From assembly GCA_016784945.1 (NCBI GenBank), contig JADHTP010000001.1, forward strand, positions 1 through 46,426: 46,426 nt of DNA, in the 5' to 3' direction. The stretch comes from Deltaproteobacteria bacterium (GTDB lineage: Bacteria; Myxococcota_A; UBA9042; DTJE01). The position numbers were made by a program, and so were the translations under genes. Below the pieces are notes generated by a model. The model was not told the origin of the DNA. It saw only the letters and a program-made list of their open reading frames with translations, and ran no database searches. Positions 16,901-24,895 of the stretch are shown here, one piece after another; position 1 is the first letter of the stretch, and the number at the start of each line of letters is the position of its first letter.

Positions 16901-18612
16901 TCGCTTCCCAGGAGGCCGGCGCCCACGAAAAGACCGTGGGCTACCTGCAGGAATTGGTGAGCGTTGAAACCAAGGGCCCTCAGCGTTTCGCGGACAAGAT
17001 GCAATTGGGAGACCTCCTGAGGGGGCCGCTGGAAGATCCGGCCAGGGCCCTTGCCTGGTACATGGAGGCCACCGAAGAAGGGGTTTCACCCAAGGCGGCC
17101 CTGCACAAAGCCCTGGACGCGGCGGTTACGGCCGGTGAAAACGAACAGGCCAAGACCATTCTGGAACGCGTGCTGGACCTGGAGCAGGACGGTGCCAAAC
17201 GGGCCCAATACCACTATGCTCTGGCCCTGCACGTCATGGAGCACCTGAAGGACTCGGCCACGGCCCGTCAGCACCTGTGGACGGCCCTGGAGACCCACCC
17301 CGATCAGGAAGACGCAGTGAAGGCACTGGAAAACATCCTGTCCGCCGAAAAGGACGAAGAGGGTCTTGCCAGATTGTTCCAGCTGCTGGCCCGGCACTAC
17401 CGGCTCACGGGGCAGGAAGACAAGCTGCAGCACACCTTGAGGAGGCTGGCCGAGGGCTACGACGAGCGATTGGACAATCCCCTGCTGGCCGCCGAGGCCC
17501 TGCAGCAGATGCTGAAGAACAAACCCGACGACCTGGATGCCACCATCCGTCTGGCCGAGGTGCTGACCCGGGCCCCCGGGAAGGAAAACGAGGCACTGGG
17601 GGCGCACCGCCGGGTGCTCGAAATCGACCCCACCAGCGATGGGTCCTACCGGGCCATTCGCGACCTCTGCGTGGTGATGGGCGACGAGGACGGGGCCTGG
17701 ACCGCGGCGTCGGCCTTGAGGGTGCTGGGCAACGCCACCGAGGCCGACAAGGCGGCCTTCGAGGCGGGCAGGCACCCGGCCCTCCTGCTCAAGCGCGACT
17801 CGCTGCCCGAAGGCACCTTCGAAAAGTTGATCACCGACCGGCGGGCGGACCCGGGCATGGCCAGGGTCCTCGATATCCTGTACGACCCCCTGCGGTCACT
17901 CCTGCCCTGGAAGAAGCCCGCCGACCTCGGGCTTTCCTACGGCGACCTCATGGACATGGGTCAGCGGGGCATGTTCCAGAACATGGCCGCCGCCGGGTCC
18001 AAGGTGCTGGGAATCCCGCTGCCCCGGGTCTACCGGACCAAGGGCCGGAACGGCCTGACCAAGCTGGCCTTCGATCCGCCGGCGCTGGCCGCCGGTGACG
18101 ACGTGGTGGAGGGCTGGAGGGGCAAGGAACTGCGATTCGGGCTGGGCCGAGCGCTGGTGACCTTTGCGCCGGGATTCCAGCTCACGGGAATATCCGAGGT
18201 GGAGACCCTCCGACTGTTCTTCCTGGCCGCCCTGCAGATTGCCTTTGACGACTACCCGGTTCCAGAGGACGCCGTGGGCGTCAAGGAAATGGCAAAGGAC
18301 CTGTCAAAGAAACTGACGCCGGAGATGCGGACCGAGATCCACGCCATCCTGACCGTGTTCCGCCGGGACCAGAAACACATCGATACCCAGGCCTTCCTCC
18401 AGGGTGTGGACCTCACGGCCTCGCGAGCCGGCCTGTTCCTGGCCAATGACCTCTACGTGGCGGCGGGCCTCCTGTCGGAGGACGCCATCTTCCTGAGCGA
18501 CCTGGAATACGGGGACAGGGTCACGGACCTGTGTGCCTGGACGGTCTCCGCCCGTTACGCGCAACTGCGACGCAGGATGCTCCGGTCAGGCTCGGACCCG
18601 GAGAAAGGCTGA
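13972..18612 (+). CDS. Giant TPR-repeat protein (1546 aa)
   Basis: A cytosolic scaffold-like protein with no signal peptide or membrane helix. The N-terminal third up to about residue 330 is not recognised and has a Lys-rich patch (GKKKKKGAKG) near residue 75. From about residue 340 to 1290 degenerate TPR units follow, for example ALLLDPEDGTIPDLLGTLYE and AVALNPVHTEAVERLAGMLL. The last 200 residues form a separate domain (FGLGRALVTFAPGFQL, VDLTASRAGLFLANDLYVA) of a kind I associate with TPR proteins of Myxococcota. AGGAGG 8 nt upstream fixes the start. It is followed after 19 nt by the metallo-beta-lactamase-fold gene, so the two may form an operon. The partner is unknown. Confidence 0.88.
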   Translation: MNWMDLQRNLPAHLGVPFRLSFEAATGRYACACLLFGGHRLLRWVLACRDGWSADGLVKPRMEDLGKALLKAGKKKKKGAKGPLTAAVKKALKDKDAEQAINDLLTATELFLSPDMVSGTEDATALAGECGDILHRLATAFEPVLEVTPVTGGPKGPDTLFGWSGPGGHGASRATHGFTSPVTALLLPGSDEPAEQGPATATEPPAPLLPCAGPKGGGWWECPNGRVYDADGLPAAPLMNLTPAGALGRLLFWNLSSDENPVHLADRLVDTGSPEAGGVLLVTAVATQAETVSPESFEEAVHFLAENELQEQGEALTAFFVEGMEALEARLREADDLKGVSDVLLKRQQLEKGPQKVLTLSRLANLFREKLDDPDAGFVCLVSALEEAPDDDTILGDLVEEAGRSGKEKEAAERLLELAGEQAGDGREALSRAAGQLYMAGEPDPEKAAAAMKIALESAPEDIDLLQAASDVAIKLGDHTWLEELFVGRRDHAADNASRLEAVLALALLYQEERPEEAADLYHQALILDPNHQESFEALVAIRLKMGKPEVVREECEGLLTRTFDPAMRADILKRYASLMMDVFKDEAAAARALSEALLLDPEDGTIPDLLGTLYEGLGEWRRLIGFLRRRANAEPDNATHHLLQMAEIARRNLEDTDAALGFLTEAAALAPDDQEPRRLIRTLHEELGLWADVARDLEESAGKAPAEDRMEILTNLGTLYLDRLSLRGRAKDTLWRALESAPSAARADLAGRLAALHREDGENEREFDALKAAVEAMGDDEKAADLYAEMGRLAMEPPQDEESARKSLEKAVALNPVHTEAVERLAGMLLEHNEPERVITLVEPLAAKAAQDEDSDAERRLRLLGAGAAMKCADHEAAAAQYARAVELDPADHRTQVILGRLQAQAGQDKEASELLTAVLEEAGESLTPMDRIEVLHTVAGCATRQGDHAKALDMLDSAYRLRGTVDGQSLRDLAVASQEAGAHEKTVGYLQELVSVETKGPQRFADKMQLGDLLRGPLEDPARALAWYMEATEEGVSPKAALHKALDAAVTAGENEQAKTILERVLDLEQDGAKRAQYHYALALHVMEHLKDSATARQHLWTALETHPDQEDAVKALENILSAEKDEEGLARLFQLLARHYRLTGQEDKLQHTLRRLAEGYDERLDNPLLAAEALQQMLKNKPDDLDATIRLAEVLTRAPGKENEALGAHRRVLEIDPTSDGSYRAIRDLCVVMGDEDGAWTAASALRVLGNATEADKAAFEAGRHPALLLKRDSLPEGTFEKLITDRRADPGMARVLDILYDPLRSLLPWKKPADLGLSYGDLMDMGQRGMFQNMAAAGSKVLGIPLPRVYRTKGRNGLTKLAFDPPALAAGDDVVEGWRGKELRFGLGRALVTFAPGFQLTGISEVETLRLFFLAALQIAFDDYPVPEDAVGVKEMAKDLSKKLTPEMRTEIHAILTVFRRDQKHIDTQAFLQGVDLTASRAGLFLANDLYVAAGLLSEDAIFLSDLEYGDRVTDLCAWTVSARYAQLRRRMLRSGSDPEKG

Positions 18613-18631
18613 TTTCCGGAGTTCCACGAAC

Positions 18632-19459
18632 ATGAAGGGACGGCTCGATCTTTCCACCCATGGAGATGTCCGGGTCCTGAGACTCTCCACCAGGGTCTCA
18701 CGTCTGGTGGGTTACTCCGTGTGTTGCTTCCAGTGGGACGATGTGCTGGTGGATTCCGGTTTCCTCCACGCCTGGAACGTGTTCGAGCCCCACCTCCGGC
18801 GACACCCGGTCCGTCTGCTCCTACACACCCACTCCCACGAGGACCACGCGGGCAACTCGGCGGCCGTGATGCGGTTGACCGGGGCCAAGGCCCCGGCGCC
18901 GGCAAACCTGGTGGACGACCTGGAACACCTGGAACGGGATCACTATCGCTGGTTCCGGAAAATCACCTGGGGCGCCCCCCCGGAACCCTGCCCCGCCACC
19001 GTCCTGGACGGGGATCTCGTTAAATGGGGCTGCCGCCGTTTCCGTTACATAGCCACGCCGGGGCACTGTTCTTCCCACCACGTCGTGTTCGAGGAGACCA
19101 CCCGGATGGTCTTCACCGGAGACCTGTACCTGGCCCCGGTCATCCGGTTCGCCTCCCGGCACGAAGAACTGGACCAGACCCTGGCGTCACTGCACCGGGT
19201 GGCCGACCTGGAGCCCGAAGTGATGTTCGATTCACACCTCGGCCCCCTGCGAGAGCCATCGAAACTGCTTCGCGAGAGGGCCCGGAACATGGAAGATGTC
19301 CGTCAGCGCATTCTGGATCTGCACGCACAGGGCCTGTCGCCCCGGGTCATCGCCAGGCGCCTTTTCGGGCCCGAGAACCACCTGCGATTGATCACCGGGG
19401 GCGATTTCAAGAAGCAGAACGTGGTGTGGTCGTTCCTGAAAGGGGCGGGAAAGGGATGA
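18632..19459 (+). CDS. Metallo-beta-lactamase-fold hydrolase
   Basis: A 275-residue MBL-fold protein. The metal site is HTHSHEDHAG (HxHxDH), followed by the second-shell His in TPGHCSSH and the Asp in FTGDLYLAP; the last His is in FDSHLGP. The C-terminal 60 residues (ARRLFGPENHLRLITGGDF) look like the helical/winged tail of LACTB2- or glyoxalase II-like members. ATG 18632 has CGGAG about 10 nt upstream. Substrate (thioester, RNA or lactone) cannot be told from sequence. Confidence 0.88.
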   Translation: MKGRLDLSTHGDVRVLRLSTRVSRLVGYSVCCFQWDDVLVDSGFLHAWNVFEPHLRRHPVRLLLHTHSHEDHAGNSAAVMRLTGAKAPAPANLVDDLEHLERDHYRWFRKITWGAPPEPCPATVLDGDLVKWGCRRFRYIATPGHCSSHHVVFEETTRMVFTGDLYLAPVIRFASRHEELDQTLASLHRVADLEPEVMFDSHLGPLREPSKLLRERARNMEDVRQRILDLHAQGLSPRVIARRLFGPENHLRLITGGDFKKQNVVWSFLKGAGKG

Positions 19460-19460
19460 G

Positions 19461-19488
19461 TCGCTGATAGCCTATCGCCTATCGCTTG
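19461..19488. repeat. Heptamer array 3 (TCGCCTA type)
   Basis: Four 7-nt units, TCGCTGA, TAGCCTA, TCGCCTA, TCGCTTG, lie between the stop codon of the MBL-fold gene and the end of the convergent HAD gene, and run into the latter's last codons. Same 7-nt period as the other arrays but a different heptamer. Confidence 0.6.
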
Positions 19489-20489
19489 TCGAGGGGAGGG
19501 CCCGAATCGCAGGGGGACCATTTCGGTTCGTCGGGAAAACGGGGCTGGACGGCGACCCCGGATTCCCTGGCGGCCTGGTTCAGGTCGGCCTTGTCCCGGT
19601 CGATGAGCACCCCGTGCTCGGCCCACTTCAGCATCTCCCAGTCGGTCCAGGCATCCCCGAAAACCAGCGCCGGCCTGCGACCGATGAACTGCCGGATGGC
19701 GTCTACCTTGCCCTGCCGGTAGGTGACGGGCGTCAGAAGGTCTCCCGTGAGCCGCCCGTCCTTTTCCGAACTCCGGTTGCCCAGAACCTTTTCGGGTGGG
19801 ACCCCGTAGGCTCGGACGGCCTCCTCCACGAGCCACTCCGGTGAAGCGCTCACGACCCAGAGGTCGAATCCCGCGTCCCGGAGGCGGCGGATCATCTTGT
19901 CCATGGCCGGCCGGAGCCGGATGCCTTCCTGGACCTTTACGGGCTCACCCGAAAGTCCGTGGGGCTCGTGGGTCCGCAGGCAACGGGCCATGTTCAGGGC
20001 CCTGTCCATGGCGTCCCGGGTCAACCGGTACACCTCTTCCCGGGTGAGGCCCTTCAGGACCTGCACGAGGAAGGCCAGGCCGGCTTCCTTTCCCCCTTCC
20101 TTCCACAATTCGTAGTACCGCTGAAGAACCTTGAAGCGGATCTGGCGTCGCAGCCTCTCCCGCAGGCCGGCCTCGGGGTCATTGCCCAGGGTTTTGAAAA
20201 GCGCCGCCGTCGCCGCGGGGAACACCCGGGACTCGGGATCGGCGGGGTCGAATCCGTACCGCAGGTGGTCCGCCTGGAAGGTCAGCAGGGTGTGGGAGAT
20301 GTCACCGTCGATCAGGGTATTGTCGAAGTCGAAAACCGCCAGGGGTCGGGGGGACGTCCGGTCCGGTGAATCCTTCCTGGCCTCGATGAGGCCCGCAACC
20401 AGCCCGTCCACTTCAGGGGACCACCCGCCCGTGCTCCGGCACGCCCCGAAAAGGAAGAGAACCGACAGGAACAGGGCCTGTCGCTGCAC
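19479..20489 (-). CDS. HAD-superfamily phosphatase lipoprotein
   Basis: A 336-residue exported phosphatase. The N-terminus VLFLFGAC is a lipobox. Motif I is FDFDNTLIDGD (nucleophile and acid/base Asp), motif II WVVSASPEW, a Lys in the KVDAI region serves motif III, and motif IV is FGDAWTDWEM. The layout and helical cap resemble the phosphoserine-phosphatase-like (IB) HAD group. The start is GTG at 20489, with GGAGGA about 9 nt upstream; a TTG at 20513 overlaps the upstream stop codon but has no ribosome site. It follows the slt-like gene closely, so the pair is probably cotranscribed. Substrate unknown. Confidence 0.85.
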   Translation of the reverse strand: MQRQALFLSVLFLFGACRSTGGWSPEVDGLVAGLIEARKDSPDRTSPRPLAVFDFDNTLIDGDISHTLLTFQADHLRYGFDPADPESRVFPAATAALFKTLGNDPEAGLRERLRRQIRFKVLQRYYELWKEGGKEAGLAFLVQVLKGLTREEVYRLTRDAMDRALNMARCLRTHEPHGLSGEPVKVQEGIRLRPAMDKMIRRLRDAGFDLWVVSASPEWLVEEAVRAYGVPPEKVLGNRSSEKDGRLTGDLLTPVTYRQGKVDAIRQFIGRRPALVFGDAWTDWEMLKWAEHGVLIDRDKADLNQAARESGVAVQPRFPDEPKWSPCDSGPPLDKR

Positions 20490-20509
20490 GACTCGACTCC
20501 TCCGGTGGC

Positions 20510-22741
20510 TCAATAGTCGATCCCGGTCCCGAGATCATAATCGACCTGGTCGGGAAACAGCCTATCGTACAGCTTTTCCCGTTCCCCGGGATCAAGGTGC
20601 AGGTAAGCGTAACGCACCAGGTGACCGGCCACCAGCCGGCAGTAGTTCCTGCCTTCGTTGTAGGAGATATGCTCCACCATCTCGTCGAAGGGCAGGCCCC
20701 GGTTCTGTGTCAGGAACCGCTTGATGGGCGGAGCGCCGGCGTTGTAGGCCGCCGAGGCGAACACCATCTGACCCTTGAAGTCCTGCAGCAGGCCGCCCAG
20801 GTAACAGGTGCCGAAAAGCAGGTTGCGCCCCGGTCCGAAGAAGGATTCCACCTCGAAGGGAACGCCCAGTGCCCGGGACACCACCTCGGCCGTCTTGGGG
20901 ATCATCTGCATGATGCCGAGGGCCGCGGTGTGGGACACCTGTCGGGGGTCGTACCGGGATTCCTGGCGCATGATGGAGTAGATCCAGTGCTCCGGGAGGT
21001 GGAACCTCTGCGACAGGACCCGGGCCATGTCCCGGTGTGCCCGGGGGTACCGGACCATCCAGTACAGCGACTGCCCGCGATCCGGTTTCTTTGACATGCG
21101 GTTCGCAAAGTCGCTCGACGCCTTCCGATGAAGCGTGTTGTAGTCCTCGATGGCGGTATAGACCGTCAGCAGGAACCGGGTCCGATCGGTCCCCTTGAGA
21201 CGCCTTTCCACGGATCGGGCGATGGGCCGGTAGGCGCGGCGCGCCCGTCCCGTTTCCCCCACGTCCGAATAATCCTTGACCAGGCGCAACGTCGACCGAA
21301 GTGATGCCGGCAAACGGTCCAGGGCCCACAGGGGCTCGGGTTCCCGGGGCACAAGAGCCTCACCCGTCATCCATGGCGGCAGGGGCGCGGCCCCCCACAG
21401 GTGGAGACGCTTGGCCGCCAGGACCGCGTAATAGGTCATTGGGTAGCGATCCAGGGCCATCTGCATCCAGCGAACGGACTCGGCCTCGTTGCCCAGGGCC
21501 CGATGGGACATGCCGCCCCAGTACATGGCCTTTCCCGCCACCAGCTTGTTGCCCATCTTGAGCATCCGATCGAAGACCTTGAGCGCCTCGCTGTGTCGTT
21601 GCAGCTTGTAGAGGGACCAGGCTTTGGCCCACACGATGTAGGACCGGAGCTTATGCCTCTTCACCCGGCGCAGGAACTGTTCCAGCAGGGGCAGGGCCTC
21701 CTGGTAGCGGCCGTGGTCATAGGGGAGCCAACCCAGGTAATACAGGGCCTTGACCCTTCTCTTTCCCCGCGGGGCCAGCCTCAGGCACTCCCGATACTGG
21801 TCGGCCGCCCGGTCGTACTCCTCGAGCTTGGCAAAGGCCCGGGCCTTCTGATAGGCGGCTTCGGCGGCCTCCAGTGCGCCCCCGCGGCGGGCAAGGTCCA
21901 GGAAATGGATGGCCTTGCGGGCATCGTCCCTGACGTAGTTCAGATGGGACATGGCCAGGCGGTAGGCGAGGGATGCACCGTGATCGCCGCCGGACCAGAG
22001 TTTCTGCAACAGGCGCTGGTAGTTCGCGTAGTCCATGGCTTGGAAGAACCCGTGGGCGCGTTTTCTCAAACGATCCCGGTCCAGTTCGGCCTCGGTGAGA
22101 CCCGTGCGCCGGGCGGCCGCCGTGGCGGGAAACTCGATGTACAACCTGACCAGCAGTTCCCGTCGCCTGGATTCGGGTGAAGCCCGGGCCAGGAGATACA
22201 GGGCCTCGGACCGGTGCCGGTCCAGGGACGCCGAATCCAGGATCGATCGCGCCACCTTCCGGGCCTCCACGTCATCGCCGGCCTTTTGGGCCTGCTGGGC
22301 CAGCATCAGTCGGGCCTCGTCCCGCCGGTCCGACAGGGGGTACCGGGCCAGGTAGCGTCGGATTTCGTCGCGCGCCGTCTCGTGGTCCGTGGCGTTTTTG
22401 GCGACAAGACGTTCGAATGCGGGGAGGTCGCGAAGCCCCGGGGCCAGCCACTCCACGTCCAGTCGATCCAGGGCCGCCAGTGCCTCTCCCGGCCGCTTCG
22501 CCCCGTTGAGGGCACGGGCCAGAAGGAGGAGGGTCTTGGCCTGTTCGCGGCGTGGCATGGGACGGGCCTCGGCGGCAGACAGGAAGGCTTCGGCCCTCAG
22601 GGGGTCCAGGAGCCTCAGGTGGACCAGGCCCCGCCGGCGGGTCTCCTCCCACGGGGCGTCAGGGACCGGGACGGGCGCGCCGGTGGACAGGGTCGCCATA
22701 ACCGCTAGCAACGCAATCGGTGATAAGGCCACCAGCACCAC
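20510..22741 (-). CDS. Slt-like lytic murein transglycosylase with TPR/alpha-helical N-terminus
   Basis: A 743-residue periplasmic enzyme that cleaves the MurNAc-GlcNAc bond with formation of 1,6-anhydro ends. A signal peptide (IALLAVMATLSTGAP) is followed by about 500 residues of helical TPR-like repeats, as in the superhelical U/L domain of Slt70. The SLT domain lies near the end: catalytic Glu in SIMRQESRYDP, then ALGIMQMIPKTA and SAAYNAGAPPIKRFL. The start is GTG; 22741 is used, but the GTG three codons on is an equally good choice (GGTGG 5 nt upstream). Confidence 0.93.
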   Translation of the reverse strand: MVLVALSPIALLAVMATLSTGAPVPVPDAPWEETRRRGLVHLRLLDPLRAEAFLSAAEARPMPRREQAKTLLLLARALNGAKRPGEALAALDRLDVEWLAPGLRDLPAFERLVAKNATDHETARDEIRRYLARYPLSDRRDEARLMLAQQAQKAGDDVEARKVARSILDSASLDRHRSEALYLLARASPESRRRELLVRLYIEFPATAAARRTGLTEAELDRDRLRKRAHGFFQAMDYANYQRLLQKLWSGGDHGASLAYRLAMSHLNYVRDDARKAIHFLDLARRGGALEAAEAAYQKARAFAKLEEYDRAADQYRECLRLAPRGKRRVKALYYLGWLPYDHGRYQEALPLLEQFLRRVKRHKLRSYIVWAKAWSLYKLQRHSEALKVFDRMLKMGNKLVAGKAMYWGGMSHRALGNEAESVRWMQMALDRYPMTYYAVLAAKRLHLWGAAPLPPWMTGEALVPREPEPLWALDRLPASLRSTLRLVKDYSDVGETGRARRAYRPIARSVERRLKGTDRTRFLLTVYTAIEDYNTLHRKASSDFANRMSKKPDRGQSLYWMVRYPRAHRDMARVLSQRFHLPEHWIYSIMRQESRYDPRQVSHTAALGIMQMIPKTAEVVSRALGVPFEVESFFGPGRNLLFGTCYLGGLLQDFKGQMVFASAAYNAGAPPIKRFLTQNRGLPFDEMVEHISYNEGRNYCRLVAGHLVRYAYLHLDPGEREKLYDRLFPDQVDYDLGTGIDY

Positions 22742-22841
22742 CTTTCAAGGCATGGAGAAGGAAATCGTATCACGTTCACTGGTTGACAACGGGGGCCGGT
22801 GGATGGAATGGTGTGGCTGGTTGAATGCTGGAGGAGACCCC

Positions 22842-23399
22842 ATGTTCAAGATTCGATGGATGACCCCGATCCTGTGCGTGCTGTTCCTGGCGGCCGGCTG
22901 CAAGGCCGCACCGGGCGAGCAGAAGAAGGAGGCACCCAAACCCGCTGCCAAGACCGCGGTGAAGGCGGAAGAGCCGGCCAAGAAGGCGCCCAAGGCCGAA
23001 ATGCCGTCGGAGAAACCGGCCCCCAACCCGGCCAAGGAAGCGCCGAAAGCGGAGGCAAAGAAAGTGAAGACCGAAACGGGACTGGAATACGAGATCATCA
23101 AGGAAGGCACCGGCGCGGCCCCCAAGGCGGGGCAGACCGTGGTGGTGCACTACACCGGCTGGCTCACGGACGGAAAGAAGTTCGACAGTTCCGTGGACCG
23201 GGGCAAGCCCTTCAAGTTCCAGCTGGGAGCAGGCCGGGTCATCCGGGGCTGGGACCAGGGACTGGCCCTCATGAAAGTGGGTGACAAGCGCAAGCTCACC
23301 ATCCCGCCGGAACTGGGCTACGGCGCCCGCGGGGCCGGCGGGGCCATTCCCCCCAACGCCACGCTGATCTTCGAAGTGGAACTGCTCGGTATCGAGTAG
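22842..23399 (+). CDS. FKBP-type peptidyl-prolyl isomerase lipoprotein
   Basis: A 185-residue lipoprotein: signal and lipobox CVLFLAAGC, a Lys/Ala/Pro-rich linker of about 65 residues, then one FKBP domain with VVVHYTGWLTDGKKFDSS, VIRGWDQGLALMKVG and the end AIPPNATLIFEVELL. Active-site aromatic residues (Tyr, Phe, Trp, Tyr) are kept. It should assist folding in the periplasm while tethered to a membrane. ATG 22842 has GGAGGA 6 nt upstream. Confidence 0.95.
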   Translation: MFKIRWMTPILCVLFLAAGCKAAPGEQKKEAPKPAAKTAVKAEEPAKKAPKAEMPSEKPAPNPAKEAPKAEAKKVKTETGLEYEIIKEGTGAAPKAGQTVVVHYTGWLTDGKKFDSSVDRGKPFKFQLGAGRVIRGWDQGLALMKVGDKRKLTIPPELGYGARGAGGAIPPNATLIFEVELLGIE

Positions 23400-23408
23400 G
23401 CAACCAGC

Positions 23409-23910
23409 CTACATCTTCGTCAGGAACATGTAGATCTTTCCCGTTCCTTCCCCGAACATGTTCTCGTTCAGGGAAATGACCATGTCCCCCTGTACGCAGT
23501 AAGGCTCACGGGTATCGCCCGACTCCTCCGGTATCACGATCTCGTTCCCGTCGACGGTGTATTCCTGGACCGTGGGCTCCTCGCCCGGATTGGTCTGGGT
23601 CTTTGTGCAGATGCAGTTGTCTCCTCCCACCGCACAGGTAAGGTCGTCCGTCAGGTCGGCGCATTGCGCCTCCAGCTCGGTCCCGCAGGTCATGGGGACG
23701 GTGACCTCCTGGATGATGGTCTGGGAATTCAGGGTCATGGTCATGGTGGAGCCATCGAAGGTCGCCGCCACAGGGCGTGAAATCCTTCACGGCGTTGGAA
23801 CAGTCCGAGATCAGGACCGCCTTGTCGTCCACGAAGATGACTGTGAACTTCGAGAAGTGCTTGGTGTGCCCGCTGAAAACGCCGTTACCGGCTACAAAGG
23901 CCGAAAACAT
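23409..23910 (-). pseudogene. Frameshifted remnant of a secreted Cys-containing protein
   Basis: Two minus-strand frames read as one beta-rich protein: FVAGNGVFSGHTKHFSKFTV ... SNAVKDFTP in one frame, then VAATFDGSTMTMTL ... GKIYMFLTKM in the next, joined at about 23770 by a one-base shift. The first part has no signal peptide, so its 5' end also seems lost. The second half has six Cys and resembles small secreted proteins of this lineage. An internal GTG at 23771 could give 120 residues. No family is recognised; a sequence error at the junction is possible. Confidence 0.6.
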
Positions 23911-23929
23911 AGTTGTTCGTGCGACAACT
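23911..23929. promoter_or_regulatory. Inverted repeat AGTTGT-N7-ACAACT
   Basis: A perfect 6-bp inverted repeat with a 7-nt loop (AGTTGTTCGTGCGACAACT) lies about 60 nt upstream of the prenyltransferase start. It is AT-richer than its surroundings and could be an operator, but no regulator is nearby. Confidence 0.25.
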
Positions 23930-23992
23930 ATCGAAGTGAACGGGCAAGCTGTCAAGGTGGTGGCAACGCGGGATTTCCGCTATCCTCCGGAC

Positions 23993-24895
23993 ATGGGCAC
24001 GGCATGGTTTTCTCCCATCACGACCTTCCTGCTGGTTTCCCGCCTGCACATCGTGACCATCGCCGCCCTGGGCACGCTCACCTTCGGGTGGCTGTTCACC
24101 GGGGAGTACCTGTGGACCCTCCCTCTCATCGCCGCCGTGGACTGGTTCCTGGTCAACCTCGTGAACCGGGTGGTGGACCTCCCCGAAGACCGCGCCAACC
24201 GCATCACCGGCACGGACTGGGTGGCCCGGCACTCGAAAATTCTGCTGGCCCTGTCGGTGGGAGTCCTGGCGACCTCCTTCGTGGTTGTCCAGTGCCTGCA
24301 ACCCGCCCTGTGGCCGCTGCGGGCCGGCTACCACCTGCTGGGCTTCGCCTACAACTATCCCCTGCTGCCCCTGGGGCGCGAACGGCGCATCCGGCTGAAG
24401 GAAATCTACGGCGTCAAGAACACGGCCAGCGCCATGGGCTTCCTGATCACGGTGTTCGGTTACCCCCTGGCGTCGTCGTGGGGCGGCCTGCAGGTGGGTT
24501 GGGACTACGTGATCACCATGGCGCTGTTCTTCTTCTTTTCCGAGCTGAGCTACGAAGTGGTCTACGACCTGCGCGACATCCCCGGGGACCGCGAGGCGGG
24601 AATCCCCACATTCCCCGTGGTGCACGGGCTGGAAGTGACGCGGTCCATCGTGTACGGACTGCTGGCCCTGAGCGCCATGGCCCTGATCACGGGCTACGCG
24701 GCCGACCTGATCGACTGGCCGGCCTTCATCATGATCGTCGGTCTGGGCGTCCAGTTGGCCGCCTACCAGTACTTCCAGCGTCGCGGAGTCACGGCCACGG
24801 ACTGCATCCTGCTCACCCTGACCGGCGCCGGCCTGCTTCTGGCCTACAACCTGTGGGTCTGGTCAGGCTTGCCCCTGAACCCGTTTTCCTCCTGA
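23993..24895 (+). CDS. UbiA-family prenyltransferase
   Basis: A 300-residue intramembrane prenyltransferase with about eight helices. The first Asp-rich motif is NRVVDLPEDRANR (an N-xxx-D-xxxx-D type) and the second is YDLRDIPGDREAG followed by IPTFPVVHG, the usual DxxxD pattern that binds Mg-diphosphate. The ATG at 23993 is chosen because the protein aligns from there (FLLVSRLHIVT); the ribosome site is poor. It overlaps by 33 nt, tail to tail, with a protein resembling the CruF/DUF422 carotenoid hydratases. Together with UbiA-type lycopene elongases, such hydratases make C50 carotenoids in haloarchaea. Quinone or chlorophyll/heme-type roles are equally possible. Confidence 0.82.
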   Translation: MGTAWFSPITTFLLVSRLHIVTIAALGTLTFGWLFTGEYLWTLPLIAAVDWFLVNLVNRVVDLPEDRANRITGTDWVARHSKILLALSVGVLATSFVVVQCLQPALWPLRAGYHLLGFAYNYPLLPLGRERRIRLKEIYGVKNTASAMGFLITVFGYPLASSWGGLQVGWDYVITMALFFFFSELSYEVVYDLRDIPGDREAGIPTFPVVHGLEVTRSIVYGLLALSAMALITGYAADLIDWPAFIMIVGLGVQLAAYQYFQRRGVTATDCILLTLTGAGLLLAYNLWVWSGLPLNPFSS

